A DNA stretch of 26,091 nucleotides from positions 84,360-110,450 of the forward strand of contig NAOQ01000080.1 in the NCBI GenBank assembly GCA_002751075.1, written 5' to 3'. The translations under genes were made by a program, and so were the position numbers. This DNA comes from Ichthyophonus hoferi (lineage: Eukaryota > Opisthokonta > Ichthyosporea > Ichthyophonida > Ichthyophonidae). How positions within the stretch are numbered: the first letter of the stretch is position 1; each line of letters opens with the position of its first letter. The notes under the pieces were generated by a model. The model made no database searches. It was not told the DNA's origin and saw only the letters and a list, made by a program, of their open reading frames with translations. This document shows positions 1 to 11,100 of this stretch, in pieces.

Positions 1-931
1 GAGTACTTCGTATTTTGCCACAAGTACCATTCATGTATGAGCGGAATAACCAGAGGCTTCATGATTGAGTTTTGCTTTCTTTTATACTCCGTTTTATCAC
101 CAATGCTAACTTTCTAGTTAACACCCAGATTGCTAAGTTCAATAACTTAAATGGATCCAAATCATATGGTTCATATTAGCTAATCTAACCCATGATAGGC
201 CAAAGAGACCCACTAGAATTATCTGATCTTACCACAATACTTGTTACAATTATGTCCCTATTTAGTTGGTAAATTAACTCATTTCCTCGTTAATGTAATG
301 GTGTTCATATACTGGATACTATGACAAAAATGTCGATCTACTTATTATCTGGGTTTCGATCGAGCCTTCTTACTCATCCGTGGCTAGTGATCTTGTAATA
401 TTTATTTTAGTCAGATATTTCTGATGAAACTTTCTTTCTTCAGTTCATAAGGGTTTTCTTTAACACTCCGCTGATTGAATACTAAATAATTATGATCACC
501 TTATTAATTCGTGTTGCCTTATTTTTGTACTATTTTATTTTGGTCTCAATTTGACCTTTTGTGACTGTGATGTCAATAGTGAGATTAATTTATTGTTCAG
601 GGTTATAATTGATCAAATGGGATTTTAATCCAAGCCTTGATATAATTAGATTACCGACTAAGCGTCTCGCCTAGCAATAGCATTACAAAGTTGTATGTAA
701 CGACCTATTATATCTCAGCATTATAAATATACAAGAGTTTGTGGTATATATTCCACCCGATGTGGCGATATTTGCAATTATTAGGAATGACATAAATGGA
801 ATTTATAGCTTCGTAGTTGATTTTTATCTAATCTATTGCTTTAATGAAAGGCTATATAGCTTGCTGTTGATTGGCTAAGTTCGGAAGCTAGTTGACCAAT
901 ATGAAACAAAGGTGCTACATGTTTTTTTTGC
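1..931. other. AT-rich flank downstream of PEPCK, no gene seen
   Basis: No substantial open reading frame, splice-linked exon pair, RNA gene or repeat array is recognisable here. Base composition is strongly A/T with scattered homopolymer runs. Confidence 0.6.
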
Positions 932-937
932 TTTATT
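932..937 (-). terminator. Candidate poly(A) signal of PEPCK
   Basis: AATAAA on the minus strand, about 180 nt after the PEPCK stop codon. It is the first canonical hexamer I find downstream of the stop. The surrounding sequence is T/A-rich, so chance occurrence is possible. Confidence 0.4.
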
Positions 938-1116
938 TTTATTGGATAGATATTTTTTAATATTATTCATCGGTTTTTACTGATATTTAATTATAATTTT
1001 TGTAATAGTAATTTATCGTACAATGTTAATAATGGAGATAACTTAAATAATATTTGAGTTCGGTAGATATATATATAATAATAATAAATATGCATCTTAT
1101 TGCACAAGCCAGTACA

Positions 1117-4100
1117 TTATGCTCCAAAAGAAGGTATTTTGGTGGCAGTAATCAACCTTGTAGCCAACTTGACCAGTTGATTAGCCAGGGGACGAGGGAG
1201 GCGGTCACCAAGTCGTGCATAATGCTGGCGATATTCATCAACATCAGAGATGGCTTTTTCTACATCAACTGCCAACAGATTCGACATTGTCTCCCTAGAT
1301 ATGGTTAGGCCTGACAAATCTAAGGAGTCCACACCTGGAACCCATCCGAGAGGAGTCTCTACAACATCACCTTCGTTCTCGATCCGTTGGCAAATCCACT
1401 TGAGAACACGTGAATTTTCACCGAATCCAGGCCAGGCAAATTTCCCAGAAATGGGGTCCTTACGGAACCAGTTGACGTAAAAGATCTTTGGAGCCTTGTC
1501 GCCAACAAGAGCACCCATGTCCAGCCAGTGTTGGAAATAATCACCCATGTTGTATCCAATAAAGGGTAACATGGCAAAGGGGTCGATACGAAGTGCCCCT
1601 ACCTTACCCTCGGCAGCTGCAGTTTGTTCAGAGGCACAGACCGAACCCATAAACACACCATGTACCCAGTCGAAGGATTGAGTTATTAGGGGAATGGTGT
1701 CAGATCGACGTCCCCCAAATATAATAGCGTCAATGGGCACTCCCTCGGCCTTCTCCCAATCAGGATCTATGACAGGGCACTGGGCTGCAGGAACTGTATA
1801 GCGGGAGTTAGGATGCGCCGCTTTACGACCACAGTTGGGAGTCCATGGCTGACCCGTCCAATCAATGCATGAGGCTGGGGGCACCTCAGTCATTCCCTCC
1901 CACCACACGTCACCATCATGAGTCAGGGCGACATTGGTGAAGATAGTGTGTTCAGTCATAGAGCCCATAGCTGACCTGAAACATAAGCATTGTTTCAGTA
2001 CTTTTATGTAGATAGATGACTGTTGGTTAACCAGCTTGGCCATTTTAATTTCCTTTATCCTTATCTTCTCAGCAATAACTTAACCACAATCTACGCACTT
2101 TATCTAATAACACGGCTGTCAATAAGCAACCATTGCGCGTAACACTTTATACTAACTACCTTGTATAAAAAAGAAGATAAAATATTAGCCCCATACCATA
2201 TAATAAAATATCCTATATGTGAAAGTTATTAGTATGCATTTGTATATTAAATATTCTATATTATCGAGAGGTTGGACTACTTTGCGACTCTATTGTAAGT
2301 TCCATAAGCAAAGTCAAACCGACAATCCAACCCCGATAGAAATATAAGAAGAGTAATAAATCCTAAACTTCATGTGTTAAATCAAATAATAAGATCGGTT
2401 TAAGAATAAATTTAAAACTCACTTGTTACTGTTGAGATTCGTGCCAGGCGCCACACCAAAGAATCCTTTCTCAGGATTGACAGCCCAGAGTCGACCATCA
2501 GGACCTGGACGCATCCAAGCAATATCATCCCCCACGCATCGTACCTAAAAAGGTTATTATATGAGTCATTTGTTTGCCTCTGCCTTTTTCTCTTTCTTTA
2601 GTCTAACAAAGACAATCTATCTCAATCTCCATTCACTATAATTAATCCAGAAAATATATTTATTGTATTCCATAAAAATAAATGAAATCTGTAGCACTCT
2701 TGGTGAGATAAATATGTTATTATTTGTGTGGTAGACGGGATGGTAGCTAGAATCAATGCAATAATAATAATAGCAACAGGAATAGCATTAGTATTAGAAA
2801 TAAGAATAGGACCAGGAACAATAATAAGAAAATACATACATCCCAACCAGGCAAAGTAGGAACCAGCATGGCTAAGTTGGTCTTGCCGCATGCACTAGGG
2901 AAACCAGCTGCCACATAATGCTTCTTACCCTCAGGGGATGTTAACCCTAATATTAGACAATGCTCTGCCATCCACCTTTCATTGCGGCCCTGAATTTTGT
3001 AGTATTATTAACAATGAGGAAAATGAAATTATGAAAAAATGCATACATAATAAAAAAAAGAGATCAAATACCAGTAGAAACAATTGCCTATGAGAGAGAG
3101 ATTATGTAAATATAAAATATGCTATGGTTAAGAACTATTCGGGTCAACTAAATCAATTACATATAATAAAGCCCAAAATTTAGTTAAATGCACATAACAA
3201 GATCGTAGTCCATTTAAACGTATAGGTTTTGCGCTGCACACAAACACTGAGAAGACGGACCTATACCTCCGTCTCGCTCCTATATATGCATACAAAAATA
3301 TACACGTTGATATACCTGATAGGAAGCAATACGTAGAGCATGGCATTTTTTCCCCAGAAGAGCGTTTCCACCATAACCACTACCATATGAAATGATCATC
3401 GGATCTTCGGGAAAGTGACAGATATATTTGGTTTTATTACAAGGCCACGAAACATCTTTCTGACCCGGAGACAAAGGGGCACCCACACTGTGTAGACCAG
3501 GTAGAAATGGATGGTCACCAATGATATTAAGAACCTGTAAATACAATATAAATGTGCACGTTAATGTTAGCTTTCACCTATGACCTACGGCTTCTGATTG
3601 TCCTTGATATTGTAGTTTATAATCCTCCATGAAGTACATGCCAGGCAAGAAAGAGGTTAAAGTGGGGGGGAAAAAAACATGCAAAGTCTAAATGAACGAG
3701 TTATAAGTGAAAACTGGCTTGACAGAACGTTCGGTTGATAGATTAAAATAATAGGAACAGATTAGTCTGTTGATTGGCTGAAAAAAAAAAGATAAAGAAA
3801 AATGAAGAACCAAAACTAATATATAGAGCGGGAAAGACAACTCACATCATCACCAACCCTGGACATGATGTGCATGTTGACGGTGGCATAGGGAGAGTCT
3901 GTGATCTGCACCCCTAACTTGCTGAAGGGAGAGGCCAGAGGGCCCATACAGTAGGGAATAACGTACATGACCCTTCCCTCCATACACCCATCAAATAATT
4001 TATTCATAGTCTCTTTCATCTCTGTAGGCGATGCCCAGTTGTTGCTAGGGCCAGCATCTTCCTTCTTGCTGTTGTGGGCGGGTAAGAATATTATATTAGT

Positions 4101-4991
4101 AACCTTACATAGATACTAATAAATTTTAGAAAATTTCTTATTGTAGTATCGGTCTCTCAGGCTTCAATTTCAGAGCCTATGTGTTAACCAATTATGACAT
4201 CTAATTATCAGCCTTCTACCAAAAATGGTTATTTTTTGGTATCTTGATTTTTTTATATTAGCATCAACCTATATATGCACAATATATATATGAATATCGT
4301 AAACTCAGTAGTTGATCTTAATGAGCCTATGATTGTGTGTCAAATATTATTAATTACTGGACAAAAGACAACGAATTGGAGAAGTAATCTATTAATGTTT
4401 TATCTATAGATCACTTATATGAAGGATTGTGGCTCGTGCACAATATAAAATAATCCAACTTAGCATGCTTAATTAATCAACTGAAATTCAATTATTACTC
4501 AAGATCATCTTTTTTTCAATGTTGCTATTATCCCACTTACTTTAAACATTATTGTCTATCTGTTCGACATACTAAAAGTCAATATCATTTAAACTCTTAA
4601 CCTGTCCTTCTGAGTGACTAGAATAAATTCTTGATGACTTCTATCCGTCAACCATTAATCATTGGCACCCACAAGGATGACAGTTCTGTGCCTATATACA
4701 TAGTAGCTTTTCTTACCTTGTGCAAATAAATGTTCTAGACTCAACCCGTGCAACATCAGAAGGGTCGGAGCGAGCAAGAAAACTGTTAGGCCTTTTTTCT
4801 GGGTTAAGACGTGTAAAGGTGCCAGCCTCCACCAGGAGGGCACACAAGCTATCATATTCCTCCTTGCTACCATTACACCAATATACGGAGGTAGGACGGC
4901 ATAGTACTCTGGTCTCTTCAACCCAGCGAAGAAGTTGCGCGTTGGTAATATTAATTGAGCTCGGCATATCTGCTAAGTTGCATGGGGGCAT
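1117..4991 (-). CDS. PEPCK: Phosphoenolpyruvate carboxykinase [GTP], complete, six exons
   Basis: Converts oxaloacetate plus GTP to PEP, CO2 and GDP, the entry step of gluconeogenesis. Coding exons in transcript order: 4991-4717, 4068-3846, 3534-3316, 2989-2840, 2544-2423, 1975-1117. All introns are GT-AG, phases agree, and the total is 1848 nt (615 aa plus TAA), normal for the family. Visible motifs: substrate-loop Arg82 (DVARVES), GSGYGGN 217-223, Mn ligands Lys229, His249 and Asp296, P-loop-like [10 protein letters not shown] 271-280 with reactive Cys273, GDDIAWM 294-300, FGGRR 416-420, WFRKD and [10 protein letters not shown]. The metal ligands and Cys sit a constant 15 residues before the human PCK1 positions. 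No mitochondrial presequence or C-terminal peroxisome signal is evident, so a cytosolic enzyme is inferred. The start is the first in-frame Met of exon 1. Motifs such as [39 protein letters not shown] and [17 protein letters not shown] resemble bacterial GTP-PEPCK more than vertebrate or insect forms. Identity is very secure; the ancestry is inference. Confidence 0.97.
1976..4716 (-). other. Introns of the PEPCK gene
   Basis: Five GT-AG introns: 4716-4069 (648 nt), 3845-3535 (311), 3315-2990 (326), 2839-2545 (295) and 2422-1976 (447). They are AT-rich and show no gene, RNA or mobile element that I can recognise. Intron 4 carries an AAT/AAC-type triplet-rich tract at about 2757-2830 beside the donor. 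Intron 1 has a small A/T-rich block with TATATA runs near 4270-4295. Intron phases in transcript order are 2, 0, 0, 0, 2. Confidence 0.85.
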
Positions 4992-5001
4992 TTTTTACCA
5001 T
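4951..5001 (-). other. Out-of-frame upstream ATG and short uORF overlapping the PEPCK start
   Basis: On the minus strand an ATG at 5001-4999 lies 10 nt before the PEPCK start ATG (4991-4989), in another frame. It opens a 16-codon reading frame that ends in TAA at 4953-4951, inside PEPCK exon 1. If the mature 5' leader includes this stretch, scanning ribosomes would meet this ATG first, which could lower PEPCK translation. Whether it is transcribed depends on the unseen transcription start or a 5' UTR splice. Confidence 0.45.
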
Positions 5002-5040
5002 TCGATAGTCGGAATAATCGCAAGGATGAGTGATAAAAAC

Positions 5041-5068
5041 TTATATATATATATATATATAATATATG
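5041..5068. repeat. (TA)n microsatellite upstream of PEPCK
   Basis: A run of TA dinucleotides with one AA interruption, about 40-70 nt upstream of the PEPCK start codon. It could double as a TATA-like promoter segment, but simple TA runs are common throughout the window. Confidence 0.8.
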
Positions 5069-5395
5069 TATATAATCATCAGTATCAAGCCAGTGTTTGG
5101 AATATGGTTTTAGACGGGAACAGACTATGATATATACGTATACATAACATACAGTCTGGGCACTGGTGTCATTGTTTACCAGAGAGCATTGTAATTAAAA
5201 ATTATTCAGTAATTCTATTCTGTCACAATCTTTCTCATTCTTTGCACTAGTTAATTTTTCAATTTTTCCCATGACTCTTTTTTATTACAATTGATAGAAT
5301 CTTTAATTTATCTTTTACAATTTTAAGGATGAGATATATCTTTATTTTTTATATATTTTACTCTTTTTTTCTACTACCTTTGGCATACTACCCAC

Positions 5396-5540
5396 TAATC
5401 TACGCTGAAGGCCTGGATATTTGTAATTTGTGCCAATGATACAAGGTGGGCTCTGGCGGGCAAATGGTTATAAGCCTTTCCCTGCAGGAGATGTCATCTT
5501 GTTCCAGCGCTGACACGACAATACATATCTGATGCATATC
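5396..5540. other. GC-richer island of unknown nature
   Basis: A block of about 145 bp stands out from its AT-rich surroundings. It lacks a convincing open frame on either strand. It could be a 5' UTR exon, promoter core or fossil repeat. Its central segment AGATGTCATCTTGTTCCAGC resembles AGATGTCGCCTGTTTAGC at 8251-8268 in NCAPG2 intron 1. Confidence 0.35.
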
Positions 5541-5837
5541 TAAACGAGATTTAAATAAATAGCAATCATTTTTTTTTTAACCTAATATCAAACTAAAAGT
5601 AACCAAACATAATATTGTTGTAGTAAGCATGATCTGATTAGTTTGTGATACTTTTCAGGCTAACCAAACGTCAGCAAAGCATCAAAAGTACACAATAATA
5701 CTAGTGGCGTTGTCTCCGCTAAGAATTATCACATCAAAGTAATTGGTCTTAACCAATAGGGATAAAATAATATTGGCATCAGATATAAAATACTATTTTA
5801 CATGTACGTTAAAATATTAATAGAACATCATAAAAAA

Positions 5838-5883
5838 ATGTAAAATAAATAAATATTTATAAATATTTTATTTTATTTTACAT
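5838..5883. repeat. AT-rich imperfect inverted repeat
   Basis: The left arm begins ATGTAAAATAAAT at 5838, and the right arm ends TTTATTTTACAT at 5883. The arms are complementary apart from two single-base length differences, and a few bases separate them at the centre. It could form a hairpin or cruciform. No flanking target-site duplication or larger transposon structure was seen. Confidence 0.5.
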
Positions 5884-6996
5884 GTTATTTATATATACAT
5901 TGAGATAATGTGTTTTAAAACAGTATTTTTTTTATACTGCCGTTAAGGTACGGATCGTGGTATCTAGAGTGTGAGCGTTAAATGCTTTTATCTGCGGACC
6001 AATGAATACTCGGGAGACTATTTGTATTTTTGTGATTGCACCGGTCCCGATGCTCAGGGGATTTTTGCTGTACTACATAAATATATTCTATCTTGTAGCC
6101 ATAGGGTTTTTGACACTCACTCAGAGAGGCACGTAATCACCAGTTTGCATTATCTGCTATTAGCCTAGTTTCTTCTCCCTTCTAGCTCTTCCAAGCGTGT
6201 ATAAAAGGTTAATACATTAAAAACTTTCAAAAGATTGTAGTTTCAAGAATATTTCAGGAAAAATGCAGTCCGTCAACACGATCTCAGACTACTGTGTATA
6301 TATTCATGTATATAGATAATATGTATGCACGTATATAGAGATATTGATATCTCCATATGTAGACATGTATGCATGGGTAATATGCATGTACAAATGCAGC
6401 TTAATCCTTTCCAGGCTAGATGTACAAGACGCTTCAATATAGAAGCATAGGCCTGGCTTAGTAATCAGTAGCATGATTTCCATATTAATGTGAAGGTGGG
6501 TATTGATAATAACATAGTTAGTGGAGATAATAATTTAAGTTAGTTGTTCCACTATATGTTAATAAATACGTAAGATTAATAAGTATATATTATTCTGCTC
6601 AGAGAAAAGTTGAATATAACGCTTTTTTTCATGCTTAAAATTGACATCTTCAAGGCTGCAAGCTTAGTGTATAAGAACACTTCATAATAAGACATTCCAG
6701 AGATATTTTACAATATAGCAGATTGTTTTAGCATCGTTTTCAAGATGGCTGGAATTAGTACAACAAAATTTGACAATATTTTATATGATTTTGACATCTC
6801 TTTTCGAATATTAGAGATCTTATACTAATAATATAGTACACGTTCAGTTAGCAGGTGAAAAACCATACATAATGATGTACAACGTAAGGACACCAGATAG
6901 GTCAAGATTCTCCAAGAACTATCCGTTAACTAAATAAAAATAACGAATAAAATTTATTATATCTATCTAAATTTGGTTAATCCTAAAACTATTTAG

Positions 6997-7001
6997 CCAA
7001 T
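6997..7001 (+). promoter_or_regulatory. CCAAT box in the NCAPG2 upstream region
   Basis: CCAAT about 360 nt before the NCAPG2 ATG and 22 bp upstream of the E2F-type site. NF-Y binding at CCAAT boxes paired with cell-cycle elements is typical of mitotic gene promoters. CCAAT pentamers are frequent in this window, so only the pairing adds weight. Confidence 0.35.
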
Positions 7002-7023
7002 AATATACTCGATCTTAGTTATA

Positions 7024-7035
7024 TTTTGGCGGGAA
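7024..7035 (+). promoter_or_regulatory. E2F/DP-type binding site upstream of NCAPG2
   Basis: TTTTGGCGGGAA matches the classical E2F consensus (TTTSSCGC and its GGCGGGAA form) and lies about 325 nt upstream of the NCAPG2 start codon. In known systems E2F and DREAM control condensin and other S/G2/M genes, so the placement makes biological sense. CpG-containing 12-mers of this kind are improbable by chance in such AT-rich DNA. The transcription start itself is not known. Confidence 0.55.
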
Positions 7036-7360
7036 TGGGACGACTCCTTTTCGCTTTGACTGCTTGTAACCGCCAGTAGTTTTAATTACATATGATTATA
7101 TGATAATATACATAGTTATGATAATAAATATACGCATATACCTAGAAAATATACCAAAAACAAACACCACCGGGCAAATAGGAAAAAAGACAAACAGGTT
7201 AACTGCTGCACATTTCCTAGGATTGGATTAGCATACAATACAATTAGCAGTGGTTATATTATACCACTTTTGCACTTGTTGTCACAGGCATACTGTGAGT
7301 TATCCTCATTTCCTCTTGAACCAGTACATATATTACTTTAGAATTAGTTGTGGCGTAGCC

Positions 7361-8080
7361 ATGACGACGGCTAAGCAGCTACTAAAGGCTGCTGCCGCAG
7401 CAAATTCAGTTGATCTGCAAGCTTTATTGGCCGAAAACGTAAGTATACCTTCGACAAAGAAAGATAGGGTGGATTATTACATACTCGGTCTGACCTCTAT
7501 TTTGCACATGTAGCCACATGCACTACTTATTATATATGCAAGGAAACCAGTACATTATACATATTGTTATATTTCTTTACATGATATCTTATACACACAT
7601 AGAAGAGCATACACGCATGAATATTCATAGTCGTATAGACATAGGCATACATAGATGTATGCACGAATGTAGTGCACATTCACATGTATATATAGCAATA
7701 CAAATACTCTTGGATTGAGATGGATTATAGAATAGCAAAAGTTATTATTATTGAATTGAGATGCCCTATTGGGACATTAATCTAGTTAATATGAATCATA
7801 GAGTTGTGGTAGTATAGGGGGGTGTTGTATTAGATACCTATACCTATACTTATACCTATACCTATAGATGCCTATATAGGTGTATATGTATATTGAGAAT
7901 GGAATCTGTTTCTTTGATTTGAAACATATTGATGGATCTTGCTTGAACAAATATCTTCTCAAGTAAAATAATGTCAACAACAACCTTATACCTTTATGCA
8001 GTAGTCATTTGTAGATGCAATGTTTTTTGGTTTGGTATATATGATATATATCAACTATTCATCAAGAGTTCACTGTATTT

Positions 8081-8116
<36 letters not shown>

Positions 8117-11100
8117 TGCTGGAGAATTTAATGCTCTTATTAAGACGGACTGTATAAACATGTTAATATCTATATAGCATTAATATCTGTATAGATACAA
8201 TTGTTAGGAAAAATATCCACACCCCCCACCTCCCCCACTGGCACGAGTTATGGTAGATGTCGCCTGTTTAGCGAGGCACTCCCTTAAACCCGATAAACAC
8301 AGTTAGGGCTACCAGCCCCTTAAGGAAGAAAAACATACACAAGCCTTTTATATATTAATATAATATGTTCCCTCTATTATAAATCACTACTGTTATTAAT
8401 CAATTATAACTTTGTTTAGACTGCATACTACTAGTTTATTGGTGGGATAGATTAGCATTAATTTTCTGGTTAAACATAAATCATTTTAAGCAATCACGAA
8501 TGCTATTGGCTAAAGGTTTATGATTGTATAACAATCTACCCATGATAGGAATCTACCAATAGTCTTTTAACAACAAGTAAAGCAGACCCAATATAATACA
8601 ATTATGGGGTAATATAAGGGATAGATAGTAGTGGTGTATCTATGGATATATATATATATATATACAATGCGACTCCACATTTTTCTACCCATCTATTTGC
8701 TGCAATGATATATATACATCGCTACATGGTTATTCGTTTTACACTCGCCACAATGACAAAATATTGTTTTAGTGGCCGTACAACAGGAAAATTAGGAAAT
8801 AAATATAACGCATGCTATATTGGGTAAGATAATTCTAATATATATGTATATATATATATATATATCTGCAGAAATCAACTGGAAATATAACGGAACTGCT
8901 TGGTATAATGAGTGCAACTGAACACAACACAATGTGGAAATCTGTTCATAGTAACCTAATAATCTTATTGAGAGAGGTATATTCCTTGGAGAACGGCGAA
9001 GTGGTTGGGAAAGAAGAGGTATGTTTGTAATTATTTTAATTTTAGTTTTGATTTTAAATATCTTTGGTGTGGGTTGGACCACGAGATAGCAGAGCTAACT
9101 AACGTAGTGTCAATACTATATGGAACTGCTCTTAAATATTACACTACATATTACAGTATGGCAGTATTTTGTACCACATTGTTAGATAATGAATCGCTGT
9201 ACTTTCAGGCTGTAGGAGATGATTAATAGTTTTTGAACATTAGCTACGAGTCACAATAATTATATTTAATTATTGATGACATACTACCTACTATAAGCAA
9301 ATTTATACCATATTATCAACTGCAAACCCCCTATATTACTATACACCCAACATTAATATTATATTATTCCTTATAGAATGAAGGCTGTCTATGCCAAGTG
9401 GAGGCAGTGTGCGGGCTTGCCCTATCAGCGCTCTCCATTACATCTCCCATTTATACCACCTTTTTTAGCAATGCCGTCCAGATTCTGCATGGTGCGTATA
9501 TCTAAATATTAGAGATGATGCGGCCTTATATATATAAGTGTATATATGTATTCATCTCTATTTGATGTAGGATATTTTACTGTTATTGTGTATATACCAA
9601 ATTATCTGTCTGTATAACTTCCTCTCCGCCACCAACCTGTACACTTTTACCTACTTCCATATATACTTCAAAACTATACATGTACCGAATCAAATGTAAG
9701 ACCTTAATCCAGGGCACCAATCCTGTCTAACTTATTTAAATGATTGTTGGTCATTGTCGACCAGTCACGAGGTGTAAAATAAATATAATCTAATTATAAG
9801 TGAATTGGGTTTTTACATCTAGTTATAAACTAGTGACTCGGGTCAGGGCTAGAATGTTACTACCAAGATTGTAAATTGATTGATGATGATACATAAGTCA
9901 TAAAAAAGGTTGTATAATTAAGGGATTATAGGCTTAACGAGCAAGTGTGAATCAAGGGAAATTGCCTAGTATTTTTCTTATCCAATTCCAGAACATATAA
10001 GATACATATGATCCAATTATAATTGACTTATTCTTCCAAGATTCAGATACCTTTTAATTTACTTCTATTTATTTTTATAATTTATTTTTATCTTCCATTT
10101 TCATTTTGTTTTGTTTTTTTTTATTGTTTATTATCATATATAATTATTATTATTCCCAATAACCTTGATTATTAGAACATTTAAGGGAGAGATCTGAGTG
10201 ATTCCCTTTTAAGTATTTTTTATTACACACTCCCTTTCTCTCTTTTTCTCTATATACCCCTTGATCTACCACACTCACACTACTTGCCTTTGTTAATCTA
10301 TCAGTCATCTGTTACATGAGTGGATAATCTAGTTTCATTTACATTTTAAGTGCTGTAATACATTAGTTAAGATCCTATATATATATATAGATACTTCTAT
10401 ACCCAATTACCTATCAGAATTTGCATTACATTTGACTGAGGCTAGTTTTCCATTAGTGTAGCCCTTGTATGAATGTGTCATATCGTGCTATAATTGGTCC
10501 ACTCGTGCACATGTGCCTGATCCATATACCCCCAGATGTGATGTACATGTTGGGTGACTCCTCGCGAGTCGATTCGACTCAAGATAGTATTTCACGGGTA
10601 TGTGAATTATGGTTTAAGTCCGACATGGAAGGAAAGGAGGATGTAGTAAGTCATTCTATTCTTTTCTTGTTGCAGCGTTCTGTTCAACCTAAAGCTACAG
10701 GTGGGTATTTGTAATTGTTATTATTATCATTGTTCTTATCATTGTTGTTGTATTTGTTAGTGTAATTGTTATGTTGATAGCCTTGCCGTATATATATATA
10801 TATATATAAGCAATAGAAATACGTGTAAATAAATGTAAACAAATGAATACAAATATATGCATCCATAAATATACACATACATACATATTTATTTACCTTA
10901 GCTAACATTATCCAATCATTATTCCTTCCCACTATATCATACCTGACCCCTAGCCAATACCATCATTCCTACCAAAGTAAAGCAAATAAATACCACCCAA
11001 TTATTATCCTGATTGTACATAACTACCACTAATTATAGCTTTATACACACTTGTTCAGGTTCCCTGATAAAACGAATCTACCAATCACGAGAGATGCTTT

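Larger units (their letters stand above)
4992..7360. other. Intergenic region between divergent PEPCK and NCAPG2
   Basis: About 2.4 kb separates the two start codons, so both promoters and any 5' UTR exons should lie here. Contents: a (TA)n tract near the PEPCK start, a GC-richer island at 5396-5540, an AT-rich inverted repeat at 5838-5883, and a CCAAT box plus E2F-type site close to NCAPG2. The remaining sequence (about 6000-6960) is AT-rich with no coding sequence that I can support. Confidence 0.6.
7439..8871 (+). other. NCAPG2 intron 1 (1433 nt)
   Basis: The longest gap-free intron of the gene. It holds three simple-sequence tracts and a GC-richer island at 8205-8335, each listed separately. 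It starts GTAAGTA and ends in a TA repeat followed by CTGCAG. No nested gene is seen; the open frames here are low-complexity or start-less. Confidence 0.75.
7361..10700 (+). other. NCAPG2 exons 1-4: divergent N-terminal region (aa 1-169)
   Basis: Exon 1 encodes an Ala/Leu-rich leader (MTTAKQLLKAAAAANSVDLQ). Exons 2-4 encode helical segments that line up with the human N-terminus: TELLGIMSATEHNTMWKSVH with the human Leu-rich NELLDELSRKQKEELWQRL region, and GLALSALSITS with the first HEAT-like helices. Similarity is weak residue by residue, but lengths and the spacing to the conserved core agree. These are the least certain exons, particularly exon 1. Confidence 0.75.

Noticed and set aside
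340-370. tRNA B-box-like GGGTTTCGATCGAG
   Set aside because: No matching A box or cloverleaf could be drawn around it.
4720-5130. 136-codon plus-strand frame
   Set aside because: Antisense shadow of PEPCK exon 1 extended into a TA repeat; no family similarity.
5971-6168. 65-codon plus-strand frame in the intergenic region
   Set aside because: Lacks an ATG at its start and shows no recognisable motif; chance frame.
7835-7867. Telomere-like hexamer array
   Set aside because: The unit is TACCTA, not a known telomeric repeat, and the array is short and intronic.
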